Assembly: GCF_032878875.1 (NCBI RefSeq)
Contig: NZ_CP118157.1
Span: 2,976,001-3,040,000 of the forward strand
Length of the DNA: 64,000 bases
DNA from: Microbacterium sp. AB
Lineage (GTDB): Bacteria > Actinomycetota > Actinomycetes > Actinomycetales > Microbacteriaceae
Reading direction: 5' to 3'
Each line of letters starts with the position of its first letter. Position 1 is the first letter of the stretch. Below the pieces are notes generated by a model. The model saw nothing but the letters and a program-made list of their open reading frames with translations. It was not told where the DNA came from and did no database searches. Shown in pieces: positions 17,450-25,596 of the stretch. A program made the translations under genes and the position numbers.

Positions 17450-18624
17450 GATGCTCCATCCACGGGTGTGAGGATCGATTCGGATGCCGCGCTGCGCTCG
17501 ACGGCGTCGAGGACGCGCTGCACGCCGAGCGCCTCGTCGAATCCGGGCGACGGCTGGCGCCCCTCGGCGATGGCCGTGACCAGATCGACGACCTGGTGGG
17601 TGAAGACGTGCTCGTAGCCGAGGCCGTGCCCGGCCGGCCACCAGTTGCCCGTGTAGGGATGGACCGGCTCGGTGACCTGGATCCGCCGGAAGCCCTGGAC
17701 GCCGTCCGCGTCGGACGCGTCGTAGAGCTCCAGCTCGTTCATCCGCTCGAAGTCGAACGCGATCGAGCCCCGGTCGCCGTTGACCTCGATGCGGTTGGCG
17801 TTGCGGCGCCCGAGCGCGAAGCGCGTCGCCTCGAAGACGCCGAGCGCCCCGCTGCCGAAGGAGGCGGTGAAGGCCACGGCGTCGTCGACCGTCACGGGGC
17901 CGCGCTCTGCGCCGGTGTCGGCACGTCCGCCGAGGCCGCGCTGCTCCGCGAGCACGGGCCGGGAGCCGACGAACGTGCGCAGCTGGGCGGACACGGCCTC
18001 GATGGGCTCGCCGACGAGCCACTGCGCGGTGTCGACGCTGTGCGCTCCGATGTCGCCGAGCGCGCCCGACCCGGCGATCTCCTTGTCGAGCCGCCAGGTG
18101 AGCGGCGCGTCCGGATCGCTCAGCCAGTCCTGAAGGTACTGCGCGCGCACATGGCGCACGGTGCCGATCCTGCCGTCCTCGACGAGGCGCCTCGCGTACG
18201 CGAGCGCCGGCGTGCGGCGGTAGCTGAAGCCGCACATCGCGCGCGTGCCGACGGGCGCGGCGCGCGCGGCCTGCGCCATCCGCTCGGCCTCCGCGACGGT
18301 GCGCGCCAGCGGCTTCTCGCACAGCACGTGCTTGCCCGCGCGGAGCGCCGCGATCGCCACGTCGGCGTGGATGTCGCCCGGCGCGCACACGTCCACGAGG
18401 TCGATGTCGGGCCGCGCCACGACGGCGCGCCAGTCGTCCGACCACTCCGCCGCGCCGAGCTCGGCGGCGGCCGCCGCCGCGCGGTCGGGCGACCTGCCCA
18501 CGACGACCGTCAGCTCGGGGTCGAGGGGAAGGTCGAAGAAGCGCGGGGCGGTGCGCCAGGCGTGCGCATGCGCACGCCCCATGAAGGCGTGTCCGACCAG
18601 TGCCACCCGCAGCGTCGAGGTCAT
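17446..18624 (-). CDS. Gfo/Idh/MocA family oxidoreductase
   Basis: First gene of the Gfo-ThuA-Gfo operon, 392 residues. The N-terminus RVALVGHAFMGRAHAHAWR is a variant nucleotide-binding loop, followed by VLCEKPLARTVAEAERMAQAAR and a substrate domain with GSGALGDIGAHSVDTAQWLVGEP. The IGAHSVD segment matches the His that acts with the Lys of EKP in this family. The start is ATG 18624, directly behind AGGAGGA; an ATG at 18648 lacks such a site. It resembles the dehydrogenase at 32963-34129 more than the one at the end of its own operon. The substrate is not known, though a sugar is likely from ThuA. Confidence 0.9.
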   Translation of the reverse strand: MTSTLRVALVGHAFMGRAHAHAWRTAPRFFDLPLDPELTVVVGRSPDRAAAAAAELGAAEWSDDWRAVVARPDIDLVDVCAPGDIHADVAIAALRAGKHVLCEKPLARTVAEAERMAQAARAAPVGTRAMCGFSYRRTPALAYARRLVEDGRIGTVRHVRAQYLQDWLSDPDAPLTWRLDKEIAGSGALGDIGAHSVDTAQWLVGEPIEAVSAQLRTFVGSRPVLAEQRGLGGRADTGAERGPVTVDDAVAFTASFGSGALGVFEATRFALGRRNANRIEVNGDRGSIAFDFERMNELELYDASDADGVQGFRRIQVTEPVHPYTGNWWPAGHGLGYEHVFTHQVVDLVTAIAEGRQPSPGFDEALGVQRVLDAVERSAASESILTPVDGAS

Positions 18625-18707
18625 GGCGTCTCCTCCTGTGTCGCTCACATCGTGCCATATCGATGGAGCGTCAACAAATACGGCGTCGGCACCGCCGGCG
18701 ATCTCGA

Positions 18708-19280
18708 TCAGCCGCGCGGCATGAGCCCGAGGGAGAACACCGACCGGGCCCGCCGCGCCACAGCCTCCCGTTCGCCGGCCGGCGCGTCCGCGACCGTTCG
18801 CGCGAGCATCGCCACGACGAGCATGACGTCGTCGCGTCCGATGTCGTCGGCGAGAGCGCCCGTGGCGCGGCCCCGGTCCACGAGAGCCCCGATGAGGGAG
18901 ATCATCCGTGCGCCGATGCGCTGCACGGCCGGGACGTCGCGAGCGGCGGCGACGGCGTCGACGAACGCCGCAGAGACCTTCGCCTGAGCGACGACGCTGT
19001 CGAACAGGTCGTCGAGGGTCGCGTCCGCCGCACGGGCGACGTGCTCGAGGTCGTCGATGTTGTCCTCGAAGACGGCCACCGCCAGCTCGATCTTCGTGGG
19101 GAAGTGCCGGTAGAGGCTGCCCTGCCCGACTCCGGCGCGCCGGGCGATCGCGCTGAACGGCGCGGCGAGCCCCTGCTCGGAGAAGATCTCGCGCGCGGCG
19201 TCGATGAGCGCGCGGCGGTTCTCCGCGGCCGCGGCGGGACCGCGATTCCTTCGGGACACCCCCTCGCTGCTCTCCGCCAT
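18708..19280 (-). CDS. TetR-family transcriptional regulator
   Basis: A 190-residue repressor. The helix-turn-helix lies at about residues 20-65 (RRALIDAAREIFSEQGL, then FSAIARRAGVGQGSLYRHFPTKIELAVAVF), and the remaining helices form the ligand and dimer domain. The start ATG 19280 is seven bases after a TACGAT box without a ribosome site. It is divergent from the SDR gene at 19357, with a perfect inverted repeat in between that overlaps its own promoter. This is the usual layout for a TetR that represses itself and its neighbour. The natural ligand is probably the substrate of the SDR, which is inference. Confidence 0.92.
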   Translation of the reverse strand: MAESSEGVSRRNRGPAAAAENRRALIDAAREIFSEQGLAAPFSAIARRAGVGQGSLYRHFPTKIELAVAVFEDNIDDLEHVARAADATLDDLFDSVVAQAKVSAAFVDAVAAARDVPAVQRIGARMISLIGALVDRGRATGALADDIGRDDVMLVVAMLARTVADAPAGEREAVARRARSVFSLGLMPRG

Positions 19281-19287
19281 AAGGCGT

Positions 19288-19293
19288 ATCGTA
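19288..19293 (-). promoter_or_regulatory. -10 box TACGAT for leaderless TetR gene
   Basis: TACGAT on the minus strand, seven bases before the ATG at 19280. The adjacent operator at 19296-19315 would block it. Confidence 0.45.
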
Positions 19294-19295
19294 TA

Positions 19296-19315
19296 ACCGG
19301 ACAGGGTTGTCCGGT
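19296..19315. promoter_or_regulatory. TetR operator, perfect inverted repeat
   Basis: ACCGGACA and TGTCCGGT flank GGGT, an 8-4-8 perfect inverted repeat between the divergent TetR and SDR genes. Size and position fit a TetR dimer site. Confidence 0.75.
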
Positions 19316-19356
19316 GGGCGGCTCGAACGCCCGCCCTCTCACGAAAGGAAGTCGCC

Positions 19357-20154
19357 ATGAGCGATGCAGCAGCATCCGGCCCGCAGATTCAGGAGTGGGA
19401 CGAGAAGATCACCGACGGCAGATTCGCCGGCAAGACCGTCATCGTGACCGGCGCCGGCTCCGGCATCGGACGCGCGACGGCCTCGCGCATCGCCCGCGAG
19501 GGCGGCAGGATCGTCGCGGTCGACGTGAGCCAGGAGCGTCTCGACGAGTTCGCCGCAGAGCTGCCCCAGGCGGCGATCGTCACGATCGTCGCGGACATCA
19601 CCGACGATGCCGGGGTCGCCGCGATCGTCGAGGCGGCGGGCGGGCCGGCGGACGGGCTGGCGAACGTCGCGGGCATCATGGACCGCATGCAGCCGGCTCA
19701 CGAGGTCGACCAGGACGTCTGGGACCGCGTGATCGCGGTGAACCTCACCGGAACGTTCAAGCTCATGAAGGCCGTGATCCCCGGCATGCTCGAGCGCGGC
19801 TCCGGCGCCATCGTGAACATCACGTCGGAGGCGGGCCTGCGCGGGTCGGCCGCCGGTGCGGCGTACACGGCCTCGAAGCACGCCGTCGTCGGGCTGACCA
19901 AGAGCAGCGCGTTCCTCTACGCGAACACGGGCCTGCGCGTGAACGCCGTCGCCCCGGGAGCCACGGCGACCAACATCGAGTCGTCGTTCGCCTCCGAGCT
20001 CGCCGCGCCTCGTCTCCAGCGGGGCATGGCTCTCATCCCGAGCGTCGCCCAGGCGAAGCAGCTCGCCTCGTCGATCGGCTATCTGCTCAGCGACGACGCC
20101 ACGAACCTCAACGGCGTCATCCTCCCGTCGGACGGCGGCTGGTCGGCGGCATAG
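19357..20154 (+). CDS. SDR family NAD(P)-dependent oxidoreductase
   Basis: A 265-residue classical short-chain dehydrogenase. It has the cofactor loop TGAGSGIG near residue 31-38, the NVAG motif in the middle ([11 protein letters not shown]), the catalytic Ser in NITSEAG, the active-site YTASK, and [13 protein letters not shown]. The sequence is closest to the generic FabG-like group; no substrate can be named. A GAAAGGAAG site precedes ATG 19357. It is regulated most likely by the divergent TetR through the inverted repeat 42 bases upstream, and ends before a strong hairpin. Confidence 0.92.
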   Translation: MSDAAASGPQIQEWDEKITDGRFAGKTVIVTGAGSGIGRATASRIAREGGRIVAVDVSQERLDEFAAELPQAAIVTIVADITDDAGVAAIVEAAGGPADGLANVAGIMDRMQPAHEVDQDVWDRVIAVNLTGTFKLMKAVIPGMLERGSGAIVNITSEAGLRGSAAGAAYTASKHAVVGLTKSSAFLYANTGLRVNAVAPGATATNIESSFASELAAPRLQRGMALIPSVAQAKQLASSIGYLLSDDATNLNGVILPSDGGWSAA

Positions 20155-20172
20155 CCCGGCGCGCACGCCCCG

Positions 20173-20208
20173 AGCGCCCCGGCCGTCCGAGCGGACGGCC
20201 GGGGCGCT
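20173..20208. terminator. Terminator after the SDR gene
   Basis: Perfect 16-bp stem (20173-20188 with 20193-20208) with a GAGC loop and TTC after it, 18 bases past the SDR stop. It lies between convergent genes and may also serve the YbaK gene. Confidence 0.85.
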
Positions 20209-20322
20209 TCGTGTCGGCGGGACTCGGGCTCGCCGATCGCGCGCCCGCTCGCGCCGGCTCGGTCGCCGCGGCCGGGCGGACCAGGGCGGAACCGGCGCCG
20301 GGACGCATAGACGCCTGAGCCC

Positions 20323-20820
20323 CTACGCGGCGCCGCCCTGCGCCGGCTCGCCGAGCCGGGTCACCTCGACCCAGCCGACCGCGCCGGTGAGGGTCTCGAG
20401 CTCGTCCACCTCGACGCCGATCGCGGTGTGGGCGGCACCGGCCGCAGGATAGACCCGGTCGAAGCGACGCAGGGACTCGTCCAGCCAGACCTCCGCGCCG
20501 TCGGGGTTGCCGAAGGGACAGACGCCGCCGATGGGGTGGCCCGTCAAGGGCTCCACGTCGTCTGGGGCGAGGAACCGGGCCTTGTGCCCGAAGCGGCGCT
20601 TGAAGGCGCCGCTCACGAGGCGCGCGTCTCCCGCCGCCACGACGAGGATGGCCGACCGCTGGTCGGACGCGTACAGCGACAGCGTCTTGGCGATCCGGGC
20701 CGGCTCCACGCCGAGCCCCGCGGCGGCCAGCTCCACCGTGGCGCTGGAGCCGGGGAGCTCGATGACGTCGTCCGCCCGCCCGAACTCCGACAGATGCGCA
20801 CGGACGGCGGAGACGCTCAT
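20323..20820 (-). CDS. YbaK/EbsC-family aminoacyl-tRNA deacylase
   Basis: A 165-residue protein of the YbaK/ProX editing family, which hydrolyses mischarged tRNA, typically Cys-tRNA(Pro). Family marks are the catalytic-lysine region RIAKTLSLYA, the VVAAGDARLVSGAFKRRFG stretch, and the GHPIGGVCPFGNPDGAEVWLDESL block. The start ATG 20820 has GTGGAGG just before it, and a TAGAGT box seven bases before the ATG that could make it leaderless. It sits beside tRNA-Arg on the same strand but is not obviously linked to it. The exact tRNA edited is unknown. Confidence 0.88.
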   Translation of the reverse strand: MSVSAVRAHLSEFGRADDVIELPGSSATVELAAAGLGVEPARIAKTLSLYASDQRSAILVVAAGDARLVSGAFKRRFGHKARFLAPDDVEPLTGHPIGGVCPFGNPDGAEVWLDESLRRFDRVYPAAGAAHTAIGVEVDELETLTGAVGWVEVTRLGEPAQGGAA

Positions 20821-20827
20821 GGCCTCC

Positions 20828-20833
20828 ACTCTA
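20828..20833 (-). promoter_or_regulatory. -10 box TAGAGT before YbaK-type gene
   Basis: TAGAGT on the minus strand, seven bases before the ATG at 20820. The GGAGG in the spacer could also act as a ribosome site for a longer transcript. Confidence 0.4.
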
Positions 20834-20879
20834 GAGCCGACCGGCGGGGCGGGTCCGGCGAGACCGCGCCGTGGACGCA

Positions 20880-20911
20880 GAGACGGCCCCCGCCGCAGCG
20901 GAGGCCGTCTC
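20880..20911 (-). terminator. Terminator hairpin after tRNA-Arg
   Basis: GAGACGGCC (20880-20888) pairs with GGCCGTCTC (20903-20911), about 21 bases past the tRNA 3' end. Confidence 0.65.
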
Positions 20912-20931
20912 GCTACTGTCTCAACACAGTG

Positions 20932-21004
20932 TGCGCCCCGAGGGACTCGAACCCCCAACCTTCTGATCCGTAGTCAGATGCTCTATCCATTGAGCTAGGG
21001 GCGC
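20932..21004 (-). tRNA. tRNA-Arg (anticodon ACG)
   Basis: A 73-base cloverleaf on the minus strand. The acceptor stem GCGCCCC pairs with GGGGCGC, the D arm contains the AGCTCAATGGATAGAGC stretch, the anticodon stem TCTGA/TCAGA encloses the loop CTACGGA with anticodon ACG, and the T arm has the GGTTCGAGTCC core. The discriminator is A. The CCA end is not encoded and must be added. In bacteria the A of ACG is normally converted to inosine by TadA to read CGU, CGC and CGA. Confidence 0.97.
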
Positions 21005-21102
21005 ATCTTTCGCTGCCGAAGCAACCCCACGAGCATACAACGGGAGCGAGACCCTCGCAAAACCGGCATTCCTAGCGGGGTGTCGCAGAGAACTCAACCC
21101 CC

Positions 21103-21131
21103 TTCACCGATCCGCGCTCCCGGTCTATCGT
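21103..21131 (+). promoter_or_regulatory. Promoter of the small helical protein
   Basis: TTCACC, a 17-base spacer and TATCGT lie 31 bases before the start codon, a normal sigma-70 layout. Confidence 0.4.
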
Positions 21132-21162
21132 GAAGCTTCTAGACCACACGAAGGGAGTCGAC

Positions 21163-21363
21163 ATGGGAATCCTCGACGACGCCAAGGAGACCGCGGAGAC
21201 CGCGGCCCGCAAGGCCAAGGACGCGTGGGACGACGCCAAGGACAAGATCGGCGATCGCGCCGACGAGGCCAAGGCGGAGGCCGACGTGAAGAAGGCCGAG
21301 GCCGAGCGCGACTCGGTGAAGACGCGCAACGAGGCCAAGGAAAGCCTCCGCGACGAGAACTGA
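21163..21363 (+). CDS. Small charged helical protein (CsbD/LEA-like)
   Basis: A 66-residue, highly charged protein made almost wholly of Ala, Lys, Asp and Glu. It has repeated AKD and DEAKAE steps and no aromatic core beyond one Trp. It is predicted to be one long amphipathic helix, like CsbD or LEA-type stress proteins of actinobacteria. I chose ATG 21163 because a GAAGGGAG site precedes it; the ATG at 21130 has none. It is monocistronic, with its own promoter and a terminator directly after it. A role in stress is inferred from composition only. Confidence 0.8.
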   Translation: MGILDDAKETAETAARKAKDAWDDAKDKIGDRADEAKAEADVKKAEAERDSVKTRNEAKESLRDEN

Positions 21364-21373
21364 CGCCGCAGCG

Positions 21374-21407
21374 AAGAGCGGGTCCCTCCTCGGAGGGGCC
21401 CGCTCTT
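21374..21407. terminator. Bidirectional terminator
   Basis: Stem of 16 bp (one G-T pair) with a two-base minimal loop, between the small helical protein and the convergent gene ending at 21413. A T-rich end faces the plus strand. Confidence 0.8.
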
Positions 21408-21412
21408 GCGCG

Positions 21413-21979
21413 TCAGTCCGCGGACACCCTGTTCTCTGATCGACGATCCTTCGTCTCGACCGAGAGCCTCTGCAGGTCGACGAGCCGCAGCGCCTGCATG
21501 CGCGCCTCCCGCATCGAGACGTAGTCGGGATCCTGGTCGGGGCGCATGGCCTCCACGCGCAGGCGGCTGTCGAGGGTCGACGCGACGTCGCCCCACGCCG
21601 CCTCCCGCGACTGCTCGATGATCGCGAGCAGCGTCGACTCGTCCTCGAGCTCCGTGCGCAGCGCCTTCGCCACGCCGGCGTACTGCTTGGCCCGCCGCCG
21701 GAGGTTGCGCACGTCGCGGTCGCGGTAGTCGTGCGTCCCGTGCGGCTGGGAGTGCCGCCCCCACGCCGCCTTGCGCGCCTTGACGATGCCGAGCGCGGCC
21801 TGCTCCGACTCGTCGGCCAGTGACGTGACGGCCTGCCGCGCCGCGGGCAGGAAATGGGATGCGTCGAACGCCTCGTCGAGCGAGATCGTGCTCACGAGGA
21901 TCCGGTTCTTCACCGCCAGTCTCGCGGCGGCATGAGCGATCGCGAGGCCTTCGGCGATCGCATCGGCGTTTCGTCCCAC
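21413..21979 (-). CDS. Hypothetical protein, helical and charged
   Basis: A 188-residue protein that I do not recognise. It reads as an alpha-helical cytosolic protein: an N-terminal RNADAIAEGLAIAHAAARLAVKNRI helix, then alternating charged helices (ALGIVKARKAAWGRH, RDRDVRNLRRRAKQYAGVAKALRTELEDEST, MREARMQALRLVDLQRL). There is no signal peptide, membrane segment or cysteine motif. Start GTG 21979 is chosen for the GGGAGG site five bases upstream. It lies downstream of the inositol transporter on the same strand but behind a hairpin, so it is probably a separate unit. Confidence 0.65.
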   Translation of the reverse strand: MGRNADAIAEGLAIAHAAARLAVKNRILVSTISLDEAFDASHFLPAARQAVTSLADESEQAALGIVKARKAAWGRHSQPHGTHDYRDRDVRNLRRRAKQYAGVAKALRTELEDESTLLAIIEQSREAAWGDVASTLDSRLRVEAMRPDQDPDYVSMREARMQALRLVDLQRLSVETKDRRSENRVSAD

Positions 21980-22018
21980 CGCACCTCCCGCCACCACATT
22001 AGCCGGGGATGCCGACAA

Positions 22019-22046
22019 GGTCGCGGGGCGCGAAGGCCCCGCGACC
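22019..22046 (-). terminator. Terminator of the inositol operon
   Basis: An 11-bp perfect stem (22019-22029 with 22036-22046) directly after the transporter stop at 22057. Confidence 0.7.
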
Positions 22047-22056
22047 CGACGAGCCG

Positions 22057-23523
22057 CTACTCCGTGCGCGCCAGCCGCGCCCGGCGCTTGGAGATGGTGT
22101 AGATGCTGCCGGTCGTCACGCCCTCCTCTACCTCCTCGAGAGTGCGCCCCCGGCTCTCGGGAACCTGGGTGTAGACGAAGAGCACGGCGAAGATGCCGAT
22201 CACCCCGAACCCGAAGAACGTCCCCGTGATGCCGACGGCGTCGACGACCGACGGGAAGTACAGGCTGAGGAACGCGTTCGCGATCCACAGCATGAACACC
22301 GCGATGCCCATTCCGAGCGCGCGCATGTGCATGGGGAAGATCTCGCTCAGGAGCACCCACGTCGCGATGTTGAGGAAGGTCTGCATCGACCCGACGAAGG
22401 CGACGACGAGGAAGAGGATCACGTACGGCCGCGCGGGGTTTCCCGCGGGCAGCGCGACGGATGCGATGCCGATGAGGAAGTGACAGATCGTCGTGAGCGA
22501 GTAACCGATGAGCAGCGTCGTGCGCCGGTTGATCTTCTCCATCATCCACAGCGCGATGACGCCGCCGACGACGGCGATGACGCCGGGCGCGATGTTGGCG
22601 ATGAGGGCGGCCTGGGCCTCGAAGCCCGACTCGATGAGCACCGTCTGGCCGTAGTACATGATCGAGTTGATGCCGGTGAGCTGCTGGAACACCCCGATGC
22701 CGACGCCGACGAGCACGATGCGGATGAGCCACTTGCTGGAGAAGATGGAGCGCCACCCGATGCGCTCCTGGCTGCGCTCCGCCTCGGCCGTGAGCCGGAT
22801 GTCGGTGAGCTCGGCCTCCGCGCGCTCGTCCGAGCGGATTGTGCGGAGCACGGCGAGCGCCTCCTCGTTGCGCCCCTGGGAGGCGAGCCAGCGCGGAGAC
22901 TCCGGCACGCGCAGCATCCCGACGAAGAGGGCGATGGCCGGCAGGGCGCAGATCGCGAGCATGATGCGCCAGACGCCGTCGAGGTGGCCGAGGACGTTGC
23001 CGATGACGGCGTTGACGACGAAGGCGGCGAGCTGGCCGATGACGATCATGAGCTCGTTGCGCCCGGAGAGCGAGCCGCGGATCTCGTACGGGGCGAGCTC
23101 CGCGAGGAAGACCGGGACGACGGTCGAGGCTCCTCCCACGGCCAGGCCGAGCAGCACGCGGCCGACGACGATGACGCCGAACGACGGAGCGAACACGCAC
23201 GTGAGCGTGCCGACGAAGAAGAGCACCGCGAGGGCGATGATCGTCTTCCTGCGCCCCCACCCGTCGGAGATGCGGCCTCCGAGCATCGCCCCCGCGGCCG
23301 CGCCGAAGAGCAGCGAGCTGGTGACGACGCCCTCCGTGAAGCTCGTGAGACCGAGCTCCTCCGTCATGGGCAGGAGGGCGCCGTTGATCACCCCGGTGTC
23401 ATAGCCGAAGAGCAGGCCGCCGAAGGTCGCGATGAGGGCGACCGTCCCGAGGCGCTTGCGATGCGGCCCCGGGACGAGCGGCGGCAGGGTGGTACTCGAT
23501 CCCTCCGAGGATGTGCTGGTCAT
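22057..23523 (-). CDS. iolT: MFS sugar porter, probable myo-inositol transporter
   Basis: A 488-residue transporter of the SP (sugar porter) branch of the major facilitator superfamily, with 12 membrane segments. Family signatures are GYDTGVINGALLPM in TM1, GRISDGWGRRK in loop 2-3, PVFLAELAPYEIRG, PESPRWLASQGR, and FQQLTGINSIMYYG. IolT-type inositol/H+ symporters belong here, and it is the last gene of the inositol operon, 114 bases after iolG. ATG 23523 is preferred to the adjacent ATG 23526 because AGGAG then has a five-base spacing. It has its own regulatory region: one IolR-like box and a long palindrome lie upstream. Confidence 0.88.
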   Translation of the reverse strand: MTSTSSEGSSTTLPPLVPGPHRKRLGTVALIATFGGLLFGYDTGVINGALLPMTEELGLTSFTEGVVTSSLLFGAAAGAMLGGRISDGWGRRKTIIALAVLFFVGTLTCVFAPSFGVIVVGRVLLGLAVGGASTVVPVFLAELAPYEIRGSLSGRNELMIVIGQLAAFVVNAVIGNVLGHLDGVWRIMLAICALPAIALFVGMLRVPESPRWLASQGRNEEALAVLRTIRSDERAEAELTDIRLTAEAERSQERIGWRSIFSSKWLIRIVLVGVGIGVFQQLTGINSIMYYGQTVLIESGFEAQAALIANIAPGVIAVVGGVIALWMMEKINRRTTLLIGYSLTTICHFLIGIASVALPAGNPARPYVILFLVVAFVGSMQTFLNIATWVLLSEIFPMHMRALGMGIAVFMLWIANAFLSLYFPSVVDAVGITGTFFGFGVIGIFAVLFVYTQVPESRGRTLEEVEEGVTTGSIYTISKRRARLARTE

Positions 23524-23560
23524 CATGACTCCTTCGTCTCCCGACGCTTCGACGCGTCTT

Positions 23561-23572
23561 ATGTCCTGACAT
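23561..23572 (-). promoter_or_regulatory. IolR-like operator before the transporter
   Basis: ATGTCCTGACAT, a perfect 5-2-5 palindrome 38 bases upstream of the iolT start. It contains TGTCCTGACA, which also occurs before iolC. Confidence 0.7.
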
Positions 23573-23583
23573 TCTGTCACCGG

Positions 23584-23611
23584 ACATATGTCTGGTCAAC
23601 CAGACATATGT
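23584..23611. promoter_or_regulatory. 28-bp perfect palindrome in the iolT promoter region
   Basis: Arms of 13 bases separated by CA. It contains two copies of GACATATGTC (23583-23592 and 23603-23612) exactly 20 bases, or two helical turns, apart. It is likely a double operator, perhaps for the same GntR regulator. Confidence 0.6.
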
Positions 23612-23637
23612 CACATTTCGAGCAGAGTCTCGACGGC

Positions 23638-24648
23638 TCAGGAGAGGTCGATCGCGACGGCGACGCCTTCCCGCGCCGACCGGGTCGCGGCGTCCGCCAG
23701 CACCAGCGCGGCGCGTCCGTCGTCGAACGACGGGCTGGAGGAGGCGCGCCCGTGCACGAGCGACACGAACGCGCGGAGCTCGGCCGCGTAGGCGTGGGCG
23801 TACCGCTCGAGGAAGAAGTCCTGGTACGGCGGCTTCGCCTCCACGGCTTCCGCCGTCGAAAGGCTCACGAGGCTCGTCGGCGCATTCGCCACCTGGAGCG
23901 AGCCGCGGGCGCCGAACGCCTCCAGCCGCTGGTCGTATCCGACGGCGCTGTGCCGGGAGTTGACGATCGTCACGACGGCGCCGGACGCCGCACGCAGCGT
24001 CGTCACGGCCGTGTCGAAGTCGCCGTGCTCTCGCGCACCCGGGTCGAACGTCGTCGAGCCCGTGGCGTGGACCTCCACGATGTCGGGCAGGAAGAACCGC
24101 GCCATGTCGAAGTCGTGGATGGTCATGTCGCGGAAGATGCCGCCCGACACCGCGACGTAGGCCGCAGGCGGCGCGGCGGGGTCGCGGCTGACGATCGTGA
24201 GCTGCTCCAGAGGGCCGATCTCACCGGCGGCGACGCGTTCGCGCACGCTCGCGAAGGCCGGGTCGAACCGGCGGTTGAAGCCGAGCGCGACGGGCACGCC
24301 CGCGGCCGCGATCCGGGGCCGGAGCGCGTCCACGCGGTCGATGTCGAGGTCGATCGGCTTCTCGCAGAGGACGGGAAGACCGAGCTCCACCGAACGCGCG
24401 ATGAGATCGACGTGCGTGGGCGTCGGCGATGCGACGAGGACCGCGTCGATCTCTCCCGAGGAGAGGAGCTCCTCCGGGTCGTCGGTCACGCGTCCGCCGT
24501 GGCGGGATGCGACGGACTCCGCGCCGCTCACGAACGGGTCCGCGATCCACGACAGCGTCGTCTCGGGGTCGGAGGCGATGTTCGCGGCGTGCACCTGGCC
24601 GATGCGGCCCGTGCCGATGAGGCCGAGGCGAACGGGGTTCTGGGTCAT
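23638..24648 (-). CDS. iolG: myo-Inositol 2-dehydrogenase
   Basis: A 336-residue Gfo/Idh/MocA enzyme that oxidises myo-inositol to 2-keto-myo-inositol with NAD+, the first step of the pathway. It begins VRLGLIGTGRIGQVHAANI (Rossmann loop). The catalytic region PVLCEKPIDLDIDRVDAL is followed by the inositol-dehydrogenase pattern GFNRRFDPAF and the SGGIFRDMTIHDFDMARF stretch, where the His-Asp pair with Lys acts in catalysis. Length and motifs match characterised IolG. A GAAAGAG site precedes ATG 24648. It lies between iolE and iolT in the same order as in Corynebacterium, which supports the substrate. Confidence 0.93.
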   Translation of the reverse strand: MTQNPVRLGLIGTGRIGQVHAANIASDPETTLSWIADPFVSGAESVASRHGGRVTDDPEELLSSGEIDAVLVASPTPTHVDLIARSVELGLPVLCEKPIDLDIDRVDALRPRIAAAGVPVALGFNRRFDPAFASVRERVAAGEIGPLEQLTIVSRDPAAPPAAYVAVSGGIFRDMTIHDFDMARFFLPDIVEVHATGSTTFDPGAREHGDFDTAVTTLRAASGAVVTIVNSRHSAVGYDQRLEAFGARGSLQVANAPTSLVSLSTAEAVEAKPPYQDFFLERYAHAYAAELRAFVSLVHGRASSSPSFDDGRAALVLADAATRSAREGVAVAIDLS

Positions 24649-24678
24649 TGCGTGTGCTCTTTCTCGAAGGGGAGGGAT

Positions 24679-25596
24679 TCAGGCCCAGGCGCGCAGCGCC
24701 TCGCGGTTGACGCGCTGGTCGTCCGCGCGCTCCGCCCGGAAGGCGCCGATCGCGATGTCGGGACCGTTCAGCACGTCCTGCTCCACGACGACCCAGCCGT
24801 CGTAGCCGCCGCCGTGGACGAGGTCCATCACCCCGGCGAGGTCGACGTCGCCCCGTCCGAAGGCGACGAACGACCCTCCCGACCACACCTCGGGCATCCC
24901 GCCGCCGACCGCGAGGATCTCGCGCAGCCGCGCGAGATCGACGTCCTTCAGGTGCAGGTGGTTGATGCGCCCGCCCCAGCGGCGCACGGCGTCCACGGGG
25001 TCCCCGCCCGCGATGAGGAGATGGCCGGTGTCGAGCGTGAGCCCGACGTCGGTGTGCGCGATGAAGGCGTCGACCTCGTCCGGCGACTCCACGAACGTGC
25101 CGGCGTGATGGTGGAAGGTCGGCTCGAAGCCCGCGTCACGCACGATGCGGGCCGCCCTGTCGACGTTCGCGTACAGGCGCTGCGCGGCGTCGGCCGTGAG
25201 CGGGTCCGCCTCGGCGCCTCGCCCGGGAGACGCCCTCCGCGCCACGGATCCGTCGTCGGCGAGCGTCGGCAGCGGAAGCCTGGCGGGGCCGGTCTCCGCC
25301 CCCTCGGCGAAGACCGCGAGAGCCTCGCGCAGCTCCGGAAGCGATGCGGCGAACGCCTCGTCGTCCGAGAACGGCAGCTGGATCCATCCGCCGGACAGAG
25401 CGAGCCCGAAGCGCTCGAGCCGGCGCCGCAGCTCCGCTCCCCGCCCGAGGTATCCGACCGGGCCGAGGTCGACGCCCGCGTACCCCGTCTCCTGGAGCAC
25501 CTCGCCGAGCGCGTCCGCGGCGACGGTCTCGGCGCCCTCCGGGGTGAGCTCGAACACTCCGAAGCTGACGGGCGCGCCCGCGACCGTGACGCTCAC
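24679..25596 (-). CDS. iolE: Inosose dehydratase-type TIM-barrel protein
   Basis: A 305-residue AP-endonuclease-2 (xylose isomerase-like) TIM barrel. It starts APVSFGVFELTPEGAE, close in layout to the SWGV of IolE, and carries metal ligands in FEPTFHHHAGTF, LTLDTGHLLIAGGDP, INHLHLKDVD and VVVEQD. IolE removes water from 2-keto-myo-inositol to give the diketone used by IolD. IolI or IolH isomerases have the same fold, so the name rests on its position between iolD and iolG and on the absence of another dehydratase. The GTG at 25596 overlaps the iolD stop (GTGA) behind a GGGGAGG site. Confidence 0.8.
   Translation of the reverse strand: MSVTVAGAPVSFGVFELTPEGAETVAADALGEVLQETGYAGVDLGPVGYLGRGAELRRRLERFGLALSGGWIQLPFSDDEAFAASLPELREALAVFAEGAETGPARLPLPTLADDGSVARRASPGRGAEADPLTADAAQRLYANVDRAARIVRDAGFEPTFHHHAGTFVESPDEVDAFIAHTDVGLTLDTGHLLIAGGDPVDAVRRWGGRINHLHLKDVDLARLREILAVGGGMPEVWSGGSFVAFGRGDVDLAGVMDLVHGGGYDGWVVVEQDVLNGPDIAIGAFRAERADDQRVNREALRAWA

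Noticed and set aside
18650..18680. CCATATCGATGG-like palindrome before the Gfo-ThuA operon
   Set aside because: Only four-base arms are complementary, which is too weak to call an operator.
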